Positions 9,099 to 18,956 of a stretch of DNA of 64,000 bases are shown in pieces; within the stretch, counting starts at the first letter, position 1, and the number at the start of each line of letters is the position of its first letter. The stretch is from Azohydromonas caseinilytica (GTDB taxonomy: Bacteria > Pseudomonadota > Gammaproteobacteria > Burkholderiales > Burkholderiaceae_C). Position numbers and translations under genes: made by a program. The notes under the pieces were generated by a model that did no database searches, had not been told where the DNA came from, and saw only the letters and a list, made by a program, of their open reading frames with translations. Location of the stretch: NCBI RefSeq assembly GCF_012927045.1, contig NZ_JABBFW010000001.1, positions 124,001 through 188,000 on the forward strand. Reading direction: 5' to 3'.

Positions 9099-10240
9099 GC
9101 ACCTTGCCGCCCGCCACGGCGCCGATCTACATCGGCCTGATGTCCGGCACCTCGCTGGACGGCCTGGATGGCGTGCTGGCGGACTTCACGCCGCAACCCT
9201 CGGGCGCCGCGCTGCGCGTCCTGGCCCATGTGCACCGGCCGTTGCCGCCGTCGCTGCGCGCCGAGCTCTTGGCCTTGAACCACAGCGGTGCCGACGAACT
9301 GCACCGGGCTGCGCTGGCCGCCAACGCGCTGTCGGTGCTGGAGGCCGAGGTGGTGCAGGCGCTGCTGGCGCAGGCGGATTTGCCGGCCGCGGCGGTGCGC
9401 GCCATCGGCGCCCATGGCCAGACGCTGCGCCACCAGCCCGGCCTGCACGACGGCCGGGGCTACACCCTGCAGCTGCACAACGGTGCCTTGCTGGCCGAGC
9501 TCACCGGCATCGACGTGGTGTGCGATTTCCGCACCCGGGACGTGGCCGCCGGCGGCCAGGGTGCGCCGCTGGTGTGCGCCTTCCACCAGGCGCTGTTCGC
9601 ACAGCCGGGGCGGGATGTCGCCGTGCTGAACCTGGGCGGCCAGTCCAACTTGACGCTGTTGCGCGCCACGGGCGGCGTGACCGGCTTCGACTGCGGCCCG
9701 GCCAACGCGCTGCTGGACGGCTGGTGCGAACGTCACCTGGGCCAGCCCTTCGACACCGAGGGGCGCTGGGCGACCGGCGGCCGCGTGGACGGCGCGCTGC
9801 TGGGCGAGCTGCTGAGCGACCCCTTCTTCGCCCGCCGCCCACCCAAGAGCACCGGCCGCGACGATTTCAACCTGGCTTGGCTGAGTGCGCGGCTGGCGGC
9901 GCTGCCGGCAGCGTCGGCGCCGCGGGACGTGCAGGCCACGCTGGCGGCCTTCGTTGCCCGCACCGTGGCCGACGCGCTGCGGCGCGAGGCGCCGGACACG
10001 CGCGAACTGCTGGTGGCCGGCGGCGGCGCCTTCAACCTGGACCTGCTGCAGCGCCTGCGCCAGGAACTGCCCGGCGTGACGGTGCTGACCACCGACGCGC
10101 GCGGCCTGGACGTGAACCAGGTGGAAGCGACCGCCTTCGCCTGGCTGGCGCAGGCCTTCATCGAGCGTCGGCCCGGCAACCGGGTCGAGGTCACGGGCGC
10201 GCGCGGGCCGCGCGTGCTGGGCGCGCTGCATCCGGCCTGA
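9095..10240 (+). CDS. anmK: anhydro-N-acetylmuramic acid kinase
   Basis: This 381-residue cytosolic kinase converts 1,6-anhydroMurNAc from recycled murein into MurNAc-6-phosphate. Family signatures are GLMSGTSLDGLDG near the N-terminus, NLGGQSNLTLL, the DCGPANALLDGW motif, and VAGGGAFN in the second ASKHA lobe. It starts with GTG overlapping the stop of the M23 gene by 4 nt. This pairing is common in betaproteobacteria and supports a murein-turnover operon. Confidence 0.96.
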   Translation: MSTLPPATAPIYIGLMSGTSLDGLDGVLADFTPQPSGAALRVLAHVHRPLPPSLRAELLALNHSGADELHRAALAANALSVLEAEVVQALLAQADLPAAAVRAIGAHGQTLRHQPGLHDGRGYTLQLHNGALLAELTGIDVVCDFRTRDVAAGGQGAPLVCAFHQALFAQPGRDVAVLNLGGQSNLTLLRATGGVTGFDCGPANALLDGWCERHLGQPFDTEGRWATGGRVDGALLGELLSDPFFARRPPKSTGRDDFNLAWLSARLAALPAASAPRDVQATLAAFVARTVADALRREAPDTRELLVAGGGAFNLDLLQRLRQELPGVTVLTTDARGLDVNQVEATAFAWLAQAFIERRPGNRVEVTGARGPRVLGALHPA

Positions 10241-10299
10241 GCTTTCCTCGGTTCACACCGGCTTCACGTCACGCAGGGGACGAGGCCGGCCCGAGCATG

Positions 10300-10326
10300 A
10301 AAAAAGCCACCCGAGGGTGGCTTCTT
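10300..10326. terminator. bidirectional terminator between anmK and erpA
   Basis: AAAAAAGCCACCC-GAG-GGGTGGCTTCTT is a 7-bp GC stem flanked by A-run and T-rich tails. It can therefore serve both convergent genes. Confidence 0.85.
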
Positions 10327-10346
10327 CATTGGCGGGTACGGAAAGC

Positions 10347-10724
10347 TCAGACCGAGAAGCTGGAGCCGCAGCCGCAGGTGGTGCTGGCGTTGGGGTTCTT
10401 GATGACGAACTGCGCGCCCTGCAGGTCTTCCTTGTAGTCGATCTCGGCGCCCATCAGGTACTGCAGGCTCATGGCGTCGATGAGCAGCGTGACGCCGTTC
10501 TTCTGCATCTGCGTGTCGTCCTCGTTGACCAGCTCGTCGAAGGTGAAGCCGTACTGGAAACCCGAGCAGCCGCCGCCCTGCACGAACACGCGCAGCTTCA
10601 GCTCGGGATTGCCCTCCTCGGCCACGAGCTCGGCCACCTTGGCCGCGGCGCTGTCGGTGAAGATGATCGGCGCGGGCATGCCGTCGGTGGTGAGGTCGGT
10701 GCTTTGTTCGGCAACTGCGCTCAT
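10347..10724 (-). CDS. erpA: iron-sulfur cluster insertion protein ErpA
   Basis: This 125-residue A-type carrier hands Fe-S clusters to apo-enzymes. The three conserved cysteines are C53 (GGGCSGF) and C117/C119 (TTCGCGSSF). The N-terminal extension of about 15 residues before [12 protein letters not shown] is typical of betaproteobacterial ErpA. The start ATG at 10724 has GGAG about 9 nt upstream. Confidence 0.95.
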   Translation of the reverse strand: MSAVAEQSTDLTTDGMPAPIIFTDSAAAKVAELVAEEGNPELKLRVFVQGGGCSGFQYGFTFDELVNEDDTQMQKNGVTLLIDAMSLQYLMGAEIDYKEDLQGAQFVIKNPNASTTCGCGSSFSV

Positions 10725-10850
10725 GCGGGGCTCTCCTGGAGGAATCTAGAAAACGCGAAGCACCGGAATTGTCCATGAATCCGCTCGGGTACCCCCAGGG
10801 CGGCGGCCATTGAGCCCTCGCGGAAAAGGCCAATTCCGGCACACAAGAAC

Positions 10851-10880
10851 AAAGGCCGCCCGGTGAGGGGCGGCCTTGGC
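10851..10880 (-). terminator. terminator of the rplM-rpsI operon
   Basis: The stem AAGGCCGCCC / GGGGCGGCCTT with loop GGTGA lies about 70 nt beyond the rpsI stop. Read on the minus strand it is followed by the T-rich tract TTTGTTCTT. Confidence 0.8.
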
Positions 10881-10950
10881 GGGCGTGGATCGCAGGGCAC
10901 GCCACCCTGGCGCCGCGGCGCCCGAAGGCATCGCGGCGGCGCAAGATCGA

Positions 10951-11343
10951 TCAGCGCTTGCTGAACTGCTTGCGGCGACGGGCACCGTGCAGACCGACCT
11001 TCTTACGCTCGACTTCACGCGCGTCACGCGTGACGAAGCCGGCGCGGCTCAGTTCGGGCTTGAGGGCCGCGTCGTAGTCGATCAGGGCGCGGGTGATGCC
11101 GTGGCGCACAGCGCCGGCCTGGCCCGATTCGCCACCGCCTTCGACGTTGACCTTGATGTCAAACGCCTCGCCATTGTTCGTCAGCATCAGGGGCTGCTTG
11201 ACGATCATGATCGAGGTCTGACGGCCGAAGTACTGCTCGACGGGCTTGCCGTTGACCAGGATCTGGCCCGTGCCGCGCTTGATGAACACGCGCGCCACCG
11301 ACGATTTGCGGCGGCCGGTGCCGTAGTTCCATTCTCCGATCAT
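10951..11343 (-). CDS. rpsI: 30S ribosomal protein S9
   Basis: This 130-residue S9 begins [20 protein letters not shown] and ends in the conserved basic tail [14 protein letters not shown], whose C-terminal Lys-Arg reaches the ribosomal P site. It lies 9 nt after rplM in the usual L13-S9 operon. ATG at 11343 is preferred over the adjacent upstream ATG. Confidence 0.97.
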   Translation of the reverse strand: MIGEWNYGTGRRKSSVARVFIKRGTGQILVNGKPVEQYFGRQTSIMIVKQPLMLTNNGEAFDIKVNVEGGGESGQAGAVRHGITRALIDYDAALKPELSRAGFVTRDAREVERKKVGLHGARRRKQFSKR

Positions 11344-11352
11344 CACCGCTCC

Positions 11353-11781
11353 TTAGATCTCGAGGACCTTGGGTTGCTGGGCGGTGTGCGGGTGCGTGGC
11401 ACCGGCGTACACCTTCAGCTTCTTGGCCATCGCATAACCCAGCGGGCCCTTGGGCAGCATGCCCTTGACGGCCTTTTCCAGGGCACGGCCCGGATGCTTG
11501 GCTTGCATGTCCTTGAACTTGGTGGCGTAGATGCCGCCCGGAAAGCCCGAGTGGCGGTAGTACACCTTGTCGTTGGCCTTGTTGCCGGTCACGCGCAGCT
11601 TGTCGACGTTGACGACGACGATGAAGTCACCGGTGTCCACGTGCGGCGTGTAGATGGCCTTGTGCTTGCCGCGCAAACGGAGTGCCACTTCGCTGGCAAC
11701 ACGTCCGAGCACCTTGTCGGTGGCGTCAATCACAAACCACTCGTGCACGACTTCGGCCGGCTTGGCGCTGAAGGTCTTCAT
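11353..11781 (-). CDS. rplM: 50S ribosomal protein L13
   Basis: This 142-residue L13 begins [19 protein letters not shown]. It contains the signature [21 protein letters not shown] and the [21 protein letters not shown] segment. The frame is open far upstream, but homology begins exactly at the ATG at 11781. It is the first gene of the rplM-rpsI operon; in other bacteria this operon is controlled by its own products through the leader. Confidence 0.97.
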   Translation of the reverse strand: MKTFSAKPAEVVHEWFVIDATDKVLGRVASEVALRLRGKHKAIYTPHVDTGDFIVVVNVDKLRVTGNKANDKVYYRHSGFPGGIYATKFKDMQAKHPGRALEKAVKGMLPKGPLGYAMAKKLKVYAGATHPHTAQQPKVLEI

Positions 11782-12095
11782 GAGGGGGTCTTTCAGTTGA
11801 GGATCACCCGGACATCGGGCAACCCGGCTACGGCTGCATGTGCTGCGCACGTCCTCGGTGCCGCTTATGCAAGGCGGCCTCTCGGCCCATGCTCCGGGTA
11901 CTCCTTGCGGAGCGCCGGAACAGGCGCAACTTCCCCGCCGTTGACAGGAAAGCCGATGATTGTAGACCGAAGACTGAAACCGTGGGAGTAGTCTCAGGCA
12001 ATCCTTCACATTACGGACGCTCGAACGCCGGGTAGGACTAACCCTAGGTTGCGGTAACATGCGGGAAAACCCTATCAGGGAATCCGAGAGTCTCC
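11782..12095. promoter_or_regulatory. 314-nt divergent intergenic region with probable rplM promoter and leader
   Basis: This spacer separates rplM (minus) and the GNAT gene (plus). On the minus strand TACAAT (complement of 11959-11964) is a near-consensus -10, which would give a leader of about 170 nt before rplM. That leader contains several GC-rich inverted segments and could fold. No -35 of good quality sits at the right distance. On the plus strand a perfect TTGACA (11941-11946) has no matching -10. No small ORF is convincing here. Confidence 0.45.
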
Positions 12096-12764
12096 ATGTC
12101 TGCCAGCACCGCCACCCCGAACCGTCGTTCCGCCTCGCCAGCGCCGCGCGCAGCCTGGGTGCCGATCCGCTCGCTGGCCGTGCGGCATCGGCCGCTGATC
12201 CTGGCCCACCTGCTGACCCTGTCCGAGAGCGACCGCTACCTGCGCTTCGGCTATGCCGCCTCCGACGCACAGGTGCAGCGCTACGTGGGCAGCATCGACT
12301 TCGGCCGCGACGAGGTGGTGGGCATCTTCGACGAGACGCTGGCGCTGGTGGCCGTGGCGCACCTGGCGCGCATCGACGGCTCGGCCGGCGCGGCGCCGAT
12401 GGCCGAGTTCGGCGTCTCGGTGCTGCCGCGCGCGCGGGGCCGCGGCTGGGGCAGCCGGCTGTTCGAGCGTGCCGTGCTGCACGCGCGTAACTGGGGCGCC
12501 CAGACCATGATCATCCACGCCCTGAGCGAGAACACCGCCATGCTGCGCATCGCCCGCAAGGCCGGCGCCACCATCGAGCGCGACGGTGGCGAGGCCCAGG
12601 CGCTGCTGCGCCTGCCGCCCGAGGACGCCGCCTCGCGCATGGACACCCTGATGGCGCAGCAGGCCGGCGAGTTCGACTACCAGCTCAAGCTGCAGGCGCT
12701 GCGCCTGCGCCAGTGGTGGCAGATGATGCTGCCCCGCGCCGCCGGCGCCCACGCGGCCGGCTGA
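12096..12764 (+). CDS. GNAT family N-acetyltransferase
   Basis: This 222-residue protein has a short disordered N-terminus and a GNAT fold. The segment [25 protein letters not shown] is motif A, with the R/Q-x-x-G-x-G/A acetyl-CoA loop. [27 protein letters not shown] is motif B, and a helical extension rich in Gln and Leu follows. It resembles the C-terminal GNAT domain of Pat-type protein acetyltransferases but stands alone. The substrate is unknown. It is followed 66 nt later by the kinase gene on the same strand. Confidence 0.85.
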   Translation: MSASTATPNRRSASPAPRAAWVPIRSLAVRHRPLILAHLLTLSESDRYLRFGYAASDAQVQRYVGSIDFGRDEVVGIFDETLALVAVAHLARIDGSAGAAPMAEFGVSVLPRARGRGWGSRLFERAVLHARNWGAQTMIIHALSENTAMLRIARKAGATIERDGGEAQALLRLPPEDAASRMDTLMAQQAGEFDYQLKLQALRLRQWWQMMLPRAAGAHAAG

Positions 12765-12830
12765 GCCACCTTCCCGCCCGGCTTGGCCCTGCCGCCCGGA
12801 GCGCGCGGGACGCCGGGCTAGCATGCGCGG

Positions 12831-13850
12831 ATGCCTCATTACGCCGCCCTGCGCCCCGAATCCGTGCTCGATGCCGCAGCCGCCGCGGGCTTCGACCCCG
12901 ACGGCCGGCTGCTGCAGCTCAATTCCTACGAGAACCGCGTGTTCCAGGTCTTCCTGGAAGACGGCGTGGTCGTGGTCGCCAAGTTCTACCGCCCGGAGCG
13001 CTGGAGCGACGCGCAGATCCTCGAAGAGCACGCCTTTGCCCTGGCCCTGGCCGCGGCCGACGTGCCGGTGGTCGCGCCGCTGGCGCTGCAATCCCGCGAC
13101 GGCCTTCTCGCCTTGAGCGGCGAGCCGCCCACGCTCGGCGAGATCCGGCTCGACGGCGAGCCCTTCCGCTTCAGCATCAGCCCGCGCCGCGCCGGCCGCG
13201 CCCCCGACCTGGAAGACCCGATGGTGCTGCAGTGGCTGGGCCGCTTCCTGGGCCGGCTGCACGCTGTGGGGGCCGAGGCGCCCTTCAGGCACCGCCGCAC
13301 GCTGGATGTCGCCACCTTCGGCGAGGCCGCGCGCGACCGGCTGCTCGAAGGCGACTTCATTCCGCCCGACCAGCTCCCGGCCTGGCGCAGCAGCTGCGAC
13401 GCCGCGCTGAACGCGGTGCGCGAGGTGTTCGAGCGCGTCGGCACCGTGCGCCGGCTGCGCCTGCACGGCGACTGCCACCCCGGCAACATCCTCTGGCGCG
13501 ACGAGGGACCGCACGTGGTGGACCTCGACGACGCCTGCACCGGCCCGGCGGTGCAGGACCTGTGGATGCTGCTCTCGGGCCAGCCCACGGCCATGGCGGC
13601 GCAGCTCGGCCAGATCCTGCAGGGCTACCGCCTGTTCATGCCCTTCGACACGCGCGAGCTGGCGCTGATCGAGCCGCTGCGCACGCTGCGCATGATTCAC
13701 CACAGCGCCTGGCTGGCCGAGCGCTGGAGCGACCCGGCCTTCCCCGCCGCCTTCCCCTTCTTCGGCACATCCGCGTACTGGTCGGAGCAGACGACGCAGT
13801 TGCGCGAGCAACTGGAGGCGATGGGCGAGCCGCCGTTGGAGTTGTACTGA
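12831..13850 (+). CDS. srkA: stress response serine/threonine protein kinase, SrkA/YihE family
   Basis: This 339-residue protein has an aminoglycoside-phosphotransferase-like kinase fold. Visible are the N-lobe YENRVFQV and VVAKFYRPERWSD (ATP-site Lys), the catalytic loop HGDCHPGN with D214, and the metal-binding DLDD at residues 231-234. SrkA-type kinases act in the Cpx/envelope stress response and protect from programmed death in E. coli. Length and landmarks agree well with the family. A hairpin terminator follows. Confidence 0.9.
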   Translation: MPHYAALRPESVLDAAAAAGFDPDGRLLQLNSYENRVFQVFLEDGVVVVAKFYRPERWSDAQILEEHAFALALAAADVPVVAPLALQSRDGLLALSGEPPTLGEIRLDGEPFRFSISPRRAGRAPDLEDPMVLQWLGRFLGRLHAVGAEAPFRHRRTLDVATFGEAARDRLLEGDFIPPDQLPAWRSSCDAALNAVREVFERVGTVRRLRLHGDCHPGNILWRDEGPHVVDLDDACTGPAVQDLWMLLSGQPTAMAAQLGQILQGYRLFMPFDTRELALIEPLRTLRMIHHSAWLAERWSDPAFPAAFPFFGTSAYWSEQTTQLREQLEAMGEPPLELY

Positions 13851-13855
13851 AACGA

Positions 13856-13889
13856 AAAACCACGCGGGCCAGGCAGCACCGCGTGGTTC
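13856..13889 (+). terminator. terminator after srkA
   Basis: The arms CCACGCG (13860-13866) and CGCGTGG (13880-13886) are preceded by AAAAA and followed by TTCGT. The structure is convergent with htpG and may serve either side. Confidence 0.65.
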
Positions 13890-13892
13890 GTG

Positions 13893-13920
13893 GGTGCCGG
13901 CCTGCGCCGGCATGACGACG
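13893..13920. repeat. REP-like palindrome
   Basis: GTGCCGGCCTGCGCCGGCATGACG contains the hairpin GCCGGC-CTGC-GCCGGC followed by ATGACG. It resembles the elements near 27.9 kb and 42.7 kb, which also end in a GC palindrome plus ATGACG. It is intergenic, between srkA and htpG. Confidence 0.6.
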
Positions 13921-13969
13921 TTTCTTCTGCGGCCTGTGCCTCGCTGCGCAGGCCGCCGGCCTCAAGGCC

Positions 13970-15841
13970 TCACTCGCTCAGCAGGCGCGTCACGCGCTGC
14001 ACATGCTCGGCCGGGTTGTCGAGCTGGCCGCCCTCGGCCAGCCAAGCCTGGTCGAACAGCAGGTGCGCCAGGTCGTCGAAGCGCGCCTCGTCCGCCTCCA
14101 GCTTCTTCACCAGCGGGTGCTCGGCGTTGACTTCCAGGATCGGCTGCGACTTCGGCGCCTGCTGGCCGGCCTGCTTGAGCAGCCGCGCCAGGTGCGCGCT
14201 CATGTCGCCCTCCTCCACCACGATGCACGCGGGCGACTCCACCAGGCGGGTCGTCACGCGCACGTCCTTGGCGCGGTCCTTGAGCGCGGCCTTGAGCTTC
14301 TCCAGCACGGGCTTGAAGGCCTCGGCTGCTTCTTCCGCGTGCTTCTTCTCTTCCTCGTCCTGCAGCTTGCCCAGGTCCACCGCGCCCTTGGCCACGCTCT
14401 GCAGCGGCTTGCCGTCGAACTCGACCAGGTGCGAGAGCATCCACTCGTCCACCCGGTCCGCCAGCAGCAGCACCTCCAGGCCCTTCTTGCGGAAGATCTC
14501 CAGCTGCGGGCTGTTCTTGGCCGCGGCCAGCGTCTCGGCGGTGATGTAGTAGATGGCCTCCTGGCCCTCCTTCATGCGCGAGACGTAGTCGGCGAAGCTG
14601 ACGTCCGAGTCGGCCTGCGTGGAGGCGAAGCGCAGCAGCTTGGCCAGGCGCTCCTGGTTGGCATGGTCCTCGCCGATGCCCTCCTTGATCACCGCGCCGA
14701 ACTGCTCCCAGAACTTGGCGTACTGCTCCTTCTGGTTCTCGGCCAGGTCCTCCAGCATGGACAGCACCCGCTTGGTCGAGCCCTCGCGGATGGCCTTCAC
14801 GTCGCGGCTTTCCTGCAGCAGCTCGCGGCTGACGTTCAGGGGCAGGTCGGCCGAGTCGATCACGCCCTTGACGAAGCGCAGGTACACCGGCATCAGCGCC
14901 TCGGCGTCGTCCATGATGAACACGCGCTTGACGTAGAGCTTGACGCCGCCGCGCTTGTCACGGTTCCACAGGTCGAACGGGGCCTTGGACGGGATGTAGA
15001 GCAGCTGCGTGTACTCGGTGCGGCCCTCGACGCGGTTGTGCGTGTAGGCCAGCGGCGGCTCGCTGTCGTAGGACAGCTGCTTGTAGAACTCCTTGTATTC
15101 CGCGTCGGTGACGTCGCTCTTGCTGCGCGTCCACAGCGCCGCGGCCTTGTTCACCGTTTCCCACTCGTCGGTGGTGACCTGCTCCTTCTTCTCGGCGTCC
15201 CAGGTCTCCTTGCGCATCAGGATGGGCAGCGAGATGTGGTCGGAGTACTTGCCGATGATGGATTTCAGCCGCCAGGTGGAGAGGAACTCCTCCTCGCCCT
15301 CGCGCAGGTGCAGCGTCACGTCGGTGCCGCGCTTTTCCTTCGTGATCGCCTCGACTTCGAACTCGCCCGCGCCCTCGCTGGACCAGCGCACGCCTTCTTC
15401 AGGCGAGAGCCCCGCGCGGCGCGACTCGACCGTGATGCGGTCCGCGACGATGAAGCCGGAATAGAAACCCACGCCGAACTGGCCGATCAGCGCCGCGTCC
15501 TTCTTCTGGTCGCCTTCCAGGCGCGCCATGAACTCGCGCGTGCCGCTCTTGGCGATGGTGCCCAGGTGCGCCGTGGCTTCCTCGGCGCTCATGCCGATGC
15601 CGTTGTCGCTGATGGTGACGGTGCGCGCCTCGGGGTCGAAGCTCACCCGCACTTCCAGGTTGGGCTGGTCCTCGTACAGCCCGTTGTTGTTCAGGGCTTC
15701 GAAGCGCAGCTTGTCGCAGGCGTCCGAGGCGTTGGAGACCAGCTCGCGCAGGAAGATTTCCTTGTTCGAGTACAGCGAGTGCGTGACGAGGTGCAGGATC
15801 TGCTTGACCTCGGCCTGGAACGAGAGCGTTTGTTTGTGCAT
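13970..15841 (-). CDS. htpG: molecular chaperone HtpG (Hsp90)
   Basis: This 623-residue ATP-dependent chaperone starts [19 protein letters not shown]. The GHKL ATPase motifs are present: [14 protein letters not shown] (Glu/Asn of the Bergerat fold), ISDNGIGMS, and [16 protein letters not shown]. The middle-domain Arg region ([21 protein letters not shown]) and the C-terminal dimerisation domain follow. The frame is open upstream, but homology fixes the start at 15841. Confidence 0.97.
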   Translation of the reverse strand: MHKQTLSFQAEVKQILHLVTHSLYSNKEIFLRELVSNASDACDKLRFEALNNNGLYEDQPNLEVRVSFDPEARTVTISDNGIGMSAEEATAHLGTIAKSGTREFMARLEGDQKKDAALIGQFGVGFYSGFIVADRITVESRRAGLSPEEGVRWSSEGAGEFEVEAITKEKRGTDVTLHLREGEEEFLSTWRLKSIIGKYSDHISLPILMRKETWDAEKKEQVTTDEWETVNKAAALWTRSKSDVTDAEYKEFYKQLSYDSEPPLAYTHNRVEGRTEYTQLLYIPSKAPFDLWNRDKRGGVKLYVKRVFIMDDAEALMPVYLRFVKGVIDSADLPLNVSRELLQESRDVKAIREGSTKRVLSMLEDLAENQKEQYAKFWEQFGAVIKEGIGEDHANQERLAKLLRFASTQADSDVSFADYVSRMKEGQEAIYYITAETLAAAKNSPQLEIFRKKGLEVLLLADRVDEWMLSHLVEFDGKPLQSVAKGAVDLGKLQDEEEKKHAEEAAEAFKPVLEKLKAALKDRAKDVRVTTRLVESPACIVVEEGDMSAHLARLLKQAGQQAPKSQPILEVNAEHPLVKKLEADEARFDDLAHLLFDQAWLAEGGQLDNPAEHVQRVTRLLSE

Positions 15842-15935
15842 GGTGTAGTGATGTGGTCCACCCGCCTCCACCGCGGGGCGGGCCCCAGGTGGGGACGCGC
15901 CCCGCGGCTTCAAGGGCCGCCCCGGCAGCGGGGGC

Positions 15936-16442
15936 TCAATCCTCGCGCAGGTCCGACACCGTGGGCGCCTCGTGGCGGCGCTGCAGCCCGCCCATGGCCA
16001 GGCCCAGCGCGAAGCTGCCGTAGACCATCCACAGGCTGCGCGTCGTCATGCGGTGCTGGAAACCCGGCGTCAGCCGCTCGGGCACCAGCTTCAGGTCCAC
16101 CACAGCCGCCAGCGCCGCCACGCCGGCCGCGTCCACCAGCGCGCCGGTGACGGTGCGGCGCTCGCGCCGCGCCTGCAGTCCCTCGTACAGCCCGGCCCAC
16201 AGCATGGCCGAGGCGGTGTGGATCGCCGCGCCCATCAGCGTGTGGCTCACCGTCACGTCCTCGCGGTGCACCGCCTCGTGGCCGTGTACCCAGTGCGAAG
16301 GCGCGTTCACCGGAGCGACGGCGCTACCGGTGTCCGCCTTGCCGCGCACCGCCATCGAGCCGCCAGACAGCGCCGCGGCCAGCAGGCCGTCCTTGATGGC
16401 GCGCTGCGCCGTGTTGACGAGGAATTGCGTGGTCAGGCCCAT
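15936..16442 (-). CDS. conserved hypothetical membrane protein
   Basis: This protein of about 168 residues starts [20 protein letters not shown], with another in-frame ATG three codons upstream. It has at least three hydrophobic stretches: [44 protein letters not shown] and [18 protein letters not shown]. The loop [19 protein letters not shown] is rich in His. No family could be assigned by eye. It is upstream of htpG on the same strand, with a 94-nt gap. Confidence 0.7.
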   Translation of the reverse strand: MGLTTQFLVNTAQRAIKDGLLAAALSGGSMAVRGKADTGSAVAPVNAPSHWVHGHEAVHREDVTVSHTLMGAAIHTASAMLWAGLYEGLQARRERRTVTGALVDAAGVAALAAVVDLKLVPERLTPGFQHRMTTRSLWMVYGSFALGLAMGGLQRRHEAPTVSDLRED

Positions 16443-16537
16443 GGAAGTCACCTCTGCTACTTAAAGGAATACGGTTTGCCGAAGCGGCACGCTCATTCGG
16501 CAAGCGCCGTTCCCCAGGCTTTTCCCACCCCGTCGCG

Positions 16538-17845
16538 ATGAAAGTGCTGCTCACGGGCGCCACCGGCTTCATCGGCAGCCGGCTGCGCCAGGCCCTGCTC
16601 GATGCCGGCCACAGCGTGGTGGCCGTGTCGCGCCATGCACCCACGGCGCCGCAGCCGCCGCGCCTGCAATGGCTGGCGCTGGACTTCGCCCGCGCCCTCA
16701 CGCCCGCGCAGTGGCTGCCGTACCTGCAGGGCGTGGACGCGGTGGTCAATGCCGTGGGCATCTTTCGCGAGGCCGGCAGCCAGACCTTCGAGGCCCTGCA
16801 CCACCGCGCGCCCGTGGCGCTGTTCCAGGCCTGCGCGCAGGCCGGGGTGCGGCGCGTGGTCCAGATCTCGGCGCTGGGCGTGGCCGCCGGCACCACCGCC
16901 TACCAGCGCAGCAAGCACGCCGCCGACGAGGCGCTGCGCGCGCTGCCGCTGGACGCCACGGTGGTGCAGCCTTCGCTGGTGTTCGGCGAGGACGGGCCCA
17001 GCGCCCGCTTCTTCCTGACCTTGTCGAGCCTGCCGCTGCTGGCGCTGCCGCGCGGCGGCCCGCTGCAGCCAGTGCACGTGGACGACGCCGTGGCGGCGCT
17101 GGCCGCGCTGCTGCAGGCGCCGGCCGCGGCCTGGGCCGGGCGCCGCGTCGCGCTGGTCGGGCCGCAGCCGCTGTCATTGACGCAGTACCTGCAGGCGCTG
17201 CGCGCGGCGCAGGGCCTGCCGCGCGCGCCGGTGCTGAGCGTGCCGGGGCCGCTGGCGGCCTGGGGCGCCCGCATCGCCGGCCGCCTGGGCAGCTCGCTGC
17301 TGGACGAGGACAGCTGGCACATGCTGCAGCAGGGCAACGCCGCGCCGGCCGACGACATCACGCGGCTGCTGGGCCGCCCACCCCGGCCGGCGCAGGCCTT
17401 CATTCCCCGCGCCCGCGCCGATGCCGCGCGCGCCCAGGCGCGGCTGGCCTGGACGCTGTGGCTGCTGCGCCTGTCGCTGGCGCTGGTGTGGCTCATCACG
17501 GCCGCCGTTTCCTACGGCCTGTACCCGGTGCAGCAGAGCTACGAGCTGCTGGCGCGCACCGGCGTGCCGCCGGCGCTGCAGCCGCTCATGCTCTACGGCG
17601 CCGCCACCTTCGACCTGGCGCTGGGCGTGCTGACGCTGTGGCCGCTGCGCCCGCGCGCGCGGCGCTGGCTGTGGGGCACGCAGGCCGCGCTGATCGGCTT
17701 CTACACGGTCCTGATCACGTGGCGGCTGCCCGAGTTCTGGCTCCACCCCTACGGGCCGCTGACCAAGAACCTGCCCATCCTGGCGGCGCTGGCGCTGCTG
17801 GCCGCGCTGGAGCCGCGCGGGAGCCAGGCCACGGAGACGCGCTGA
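16538..17845 (+). CDS. SDR epimerase-like protein fused to a DoxX-like membrane domain
   Basis: This 435-residue protein has an N-terminal atypical short-chain dehydrogenase domain (GATGFIG NAD(P)-binding motif at residues 7-13; QISALGVAAGTTAYQRSKHAADEAL resembling the NDUFA9-like group). From about residue 305 a DoxX-like four-helix membrane domain follows (LWLLRLSLALVWLITAAVSYGLYP onward). The TxxYQRSK segment stands in for a YxxxK motif. Its stop codon overlaps the start of the DUF2269 gene (TGATG). The pair probably forms a membrane-associated redox or cofactor unit; the substrate is unknown. Confidence 0.85.
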   Translation: MKVLLTGATGFIGSRLRQALLDAGHSVVAVSRHAPTAPQPPRLQWLALDFARALTPAQWLPYLQGVDAVVNAVGIFREAGSQTFEALHHRAPVALFQACAQAGVRRVVQISALGVAAGTTAYQRSKHAADEALRALPLDATVVQPSLVFGEDGPSARFFLTLSSLPLLALPRGGPLQPVHVDDAVAALAALLQAPAAAWAGRRVALVGPQPLSLTQYLQALRAAQGLPRAPVLSVPGPLAAWGARIAGRLGSSLLDEDSWHMLQQGNAAPADDITRLLGRPPRPAQAFIPRARADAARAQARLAWTLWLLRLSLALVWLITAAVSYGLYPVQQSYELLARTGVPPALQPLMLYGAATFDLALGVLTLWPLRPRARRWLWGTQAALIGFYTVLITWRLPEFWLHPYGPLTKNLPILAALALLAALEPRGSQATETR

Positions 17846-18309
17846 TGGACTACCTGGTCGCCAAGTGGCTGCACATCCTCTCCAGCACGCTGCTGTTCGG
17901 CACCGGGCTGGGCTCGGCCTACTACATGTTCTTCACCAGCCTCACGCGCGACCCGCATGCCGTGGCCATTGTGGTGCGCTACGTGGTGCTGGCCGACTGG
18001 CTGTTCACCACCACCACCATCATCTTCCAGCCCCTGAGCGGCTGGTACATGGCGCACCTGGCCGGCATCCCGCTTACCACGCCCTGGCTGTTCTGGACCT
18101 TCGTGCTGTACTTCGTGGCCGGCGCCTGCTGGCTGCCGGTGGTGTGGATACAGATCCGCATGCGCGCGCTGGCGCAGGCCGCCGTCACGCACAACCAGCC
18201 GCTGCCGCCGCGCTACTTCCAGCTGCTCAAGGTCTGGACCGCCCTGGGCGTGCCCGCCTTCGTGGCGCTGGTGATCGTGTTCTATCTGATGGTGGCCAAG
18301 CCGACTTGA
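17845..18309 (+). CDS. DUF2269 family integral membrane protein
   Basis: This 154-residue protein has four hydrophobic helices: KWLHILSSTLLFGTGLGSAYYMFF, ADWLFTTTTIIFQPLSGWYM, WLFWTFVLYFVAGACWLPVVWIQI and ALGVPAFVALVIVFYLMV. The N-terminal WLHILSS and the conserved W and H residues are typical of DUF2269. The ATG overlaps the stop of the SDR-DoxX gene by one base, so translation is coupled. The function is unknown; the family resembles small heme or quinone membrane proteins. Confidence 0.85.
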   Translation: MDYLVAKWLHILSSTLLFGTGLGSAYYMFFTSLTRDPHAVAIVVRYVVLADWLFTTTTIIFQPLSGWYMAHLAGIPLTTPWLFWTFVLYFVAGACWLPVVWIQIRMRALAQAAVTHNQPLPPRYFQLLKVWTALGVPAFVALVIVFYLMVAKPT

Positions 18310-18325
18310 GCGGCCCGACGCCGCC

Positions 18326-18763
18326 TCACGCCGGCGCGAAGTCCTCGCGCACGTAGTAGTCGCCGGTGTTGTCCTTGGAGGCGAAGTGGCGCGCCCGGTC
18401 GGCATCGCGCACGACGTTGAACTTCACGTCCTCGTGGCGCGCGAACATCACCACCGTGTTGCCGTCGCGCAGGTGCAGCAGCACGTCGCCGTTGACCAGC
18501 GGCTCGGCCAGCAGCACCTCCGCGCCCGACAGCCGCTCGCACATGGCGCGCCGGCGCGCGTTCTGGAAACGCTGGTCGTGCACCGCGTCCAGCCGCTTGT
18601 CGGGCTGCAGCTCGTCCTCGGCGCGGAACAGCGCCTGCTCGATCTGGCGCTGCCAGTCGCGCAGCACGTCGCGCCGGAAGGAGGCCGGCATGTCGGCCAG
18701 GCGGCCGAGGTCGATCTCGCCGTGACCGGTTTCCCAGTCCACTTGCAGGGCAGGCATAGGCAT
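18326..18763 (-). CDS. conserved hypothetical protein
   Basis: This soluble protein of about 145 residues has no signal or membrane segment. It is rich in Asp, Arg and Leu, with LVNGDVLLHLRDGNTVVMFARHEDVKFN and DNTGDYYVREDF towards the C-terminus. Start candidates are ATG at 18763, ATG at 18757 and GTG at 18772; none has a strong ribosome site. It is convergent with the DUF2269 gene across 16 nt. The family was not recognised. Confidence 0.6.
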   Translation of the reverse strand: MPMPALQVDWETGHGEIDLGRLADMPASFRRDVLRDWQRQIEQALFRAEDELQPDKRLDAVHDQRFQNARRRAMCERLSGAEVLLAEPLVNGDVLLHLRDGNTVVMFARHEDVKFNVVRDADRARHFASKDNTGDYYVREDFAPA

Positions 18764-18956
18764 GGCGCGCACGCTCGTCGGTACTACTTGAAGCGCGCAG
18801 TCTGCCGCTGTCGGCAGCGTGCCGATTGAAGCAACAACAGCACCGCAGCAGCGCTGTTTGGCTTTTCACCGCGCCGCCCGGCGCCGTGCTAACGGGTTTG
18901 GCGGCCGGGCGCCGCCCCGGCGCGTCCTGCCGGCCAAGGCAGGAGCGGCCCCGGGC

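Noticed and set aside
12075..13913. A 612-codon minus-strand frame across the GNAT and SrkA genes
   Set aside because: It is an Arg/Gln/Ala-rich shadow. Both plus-strand genes carry catalytic motifs.
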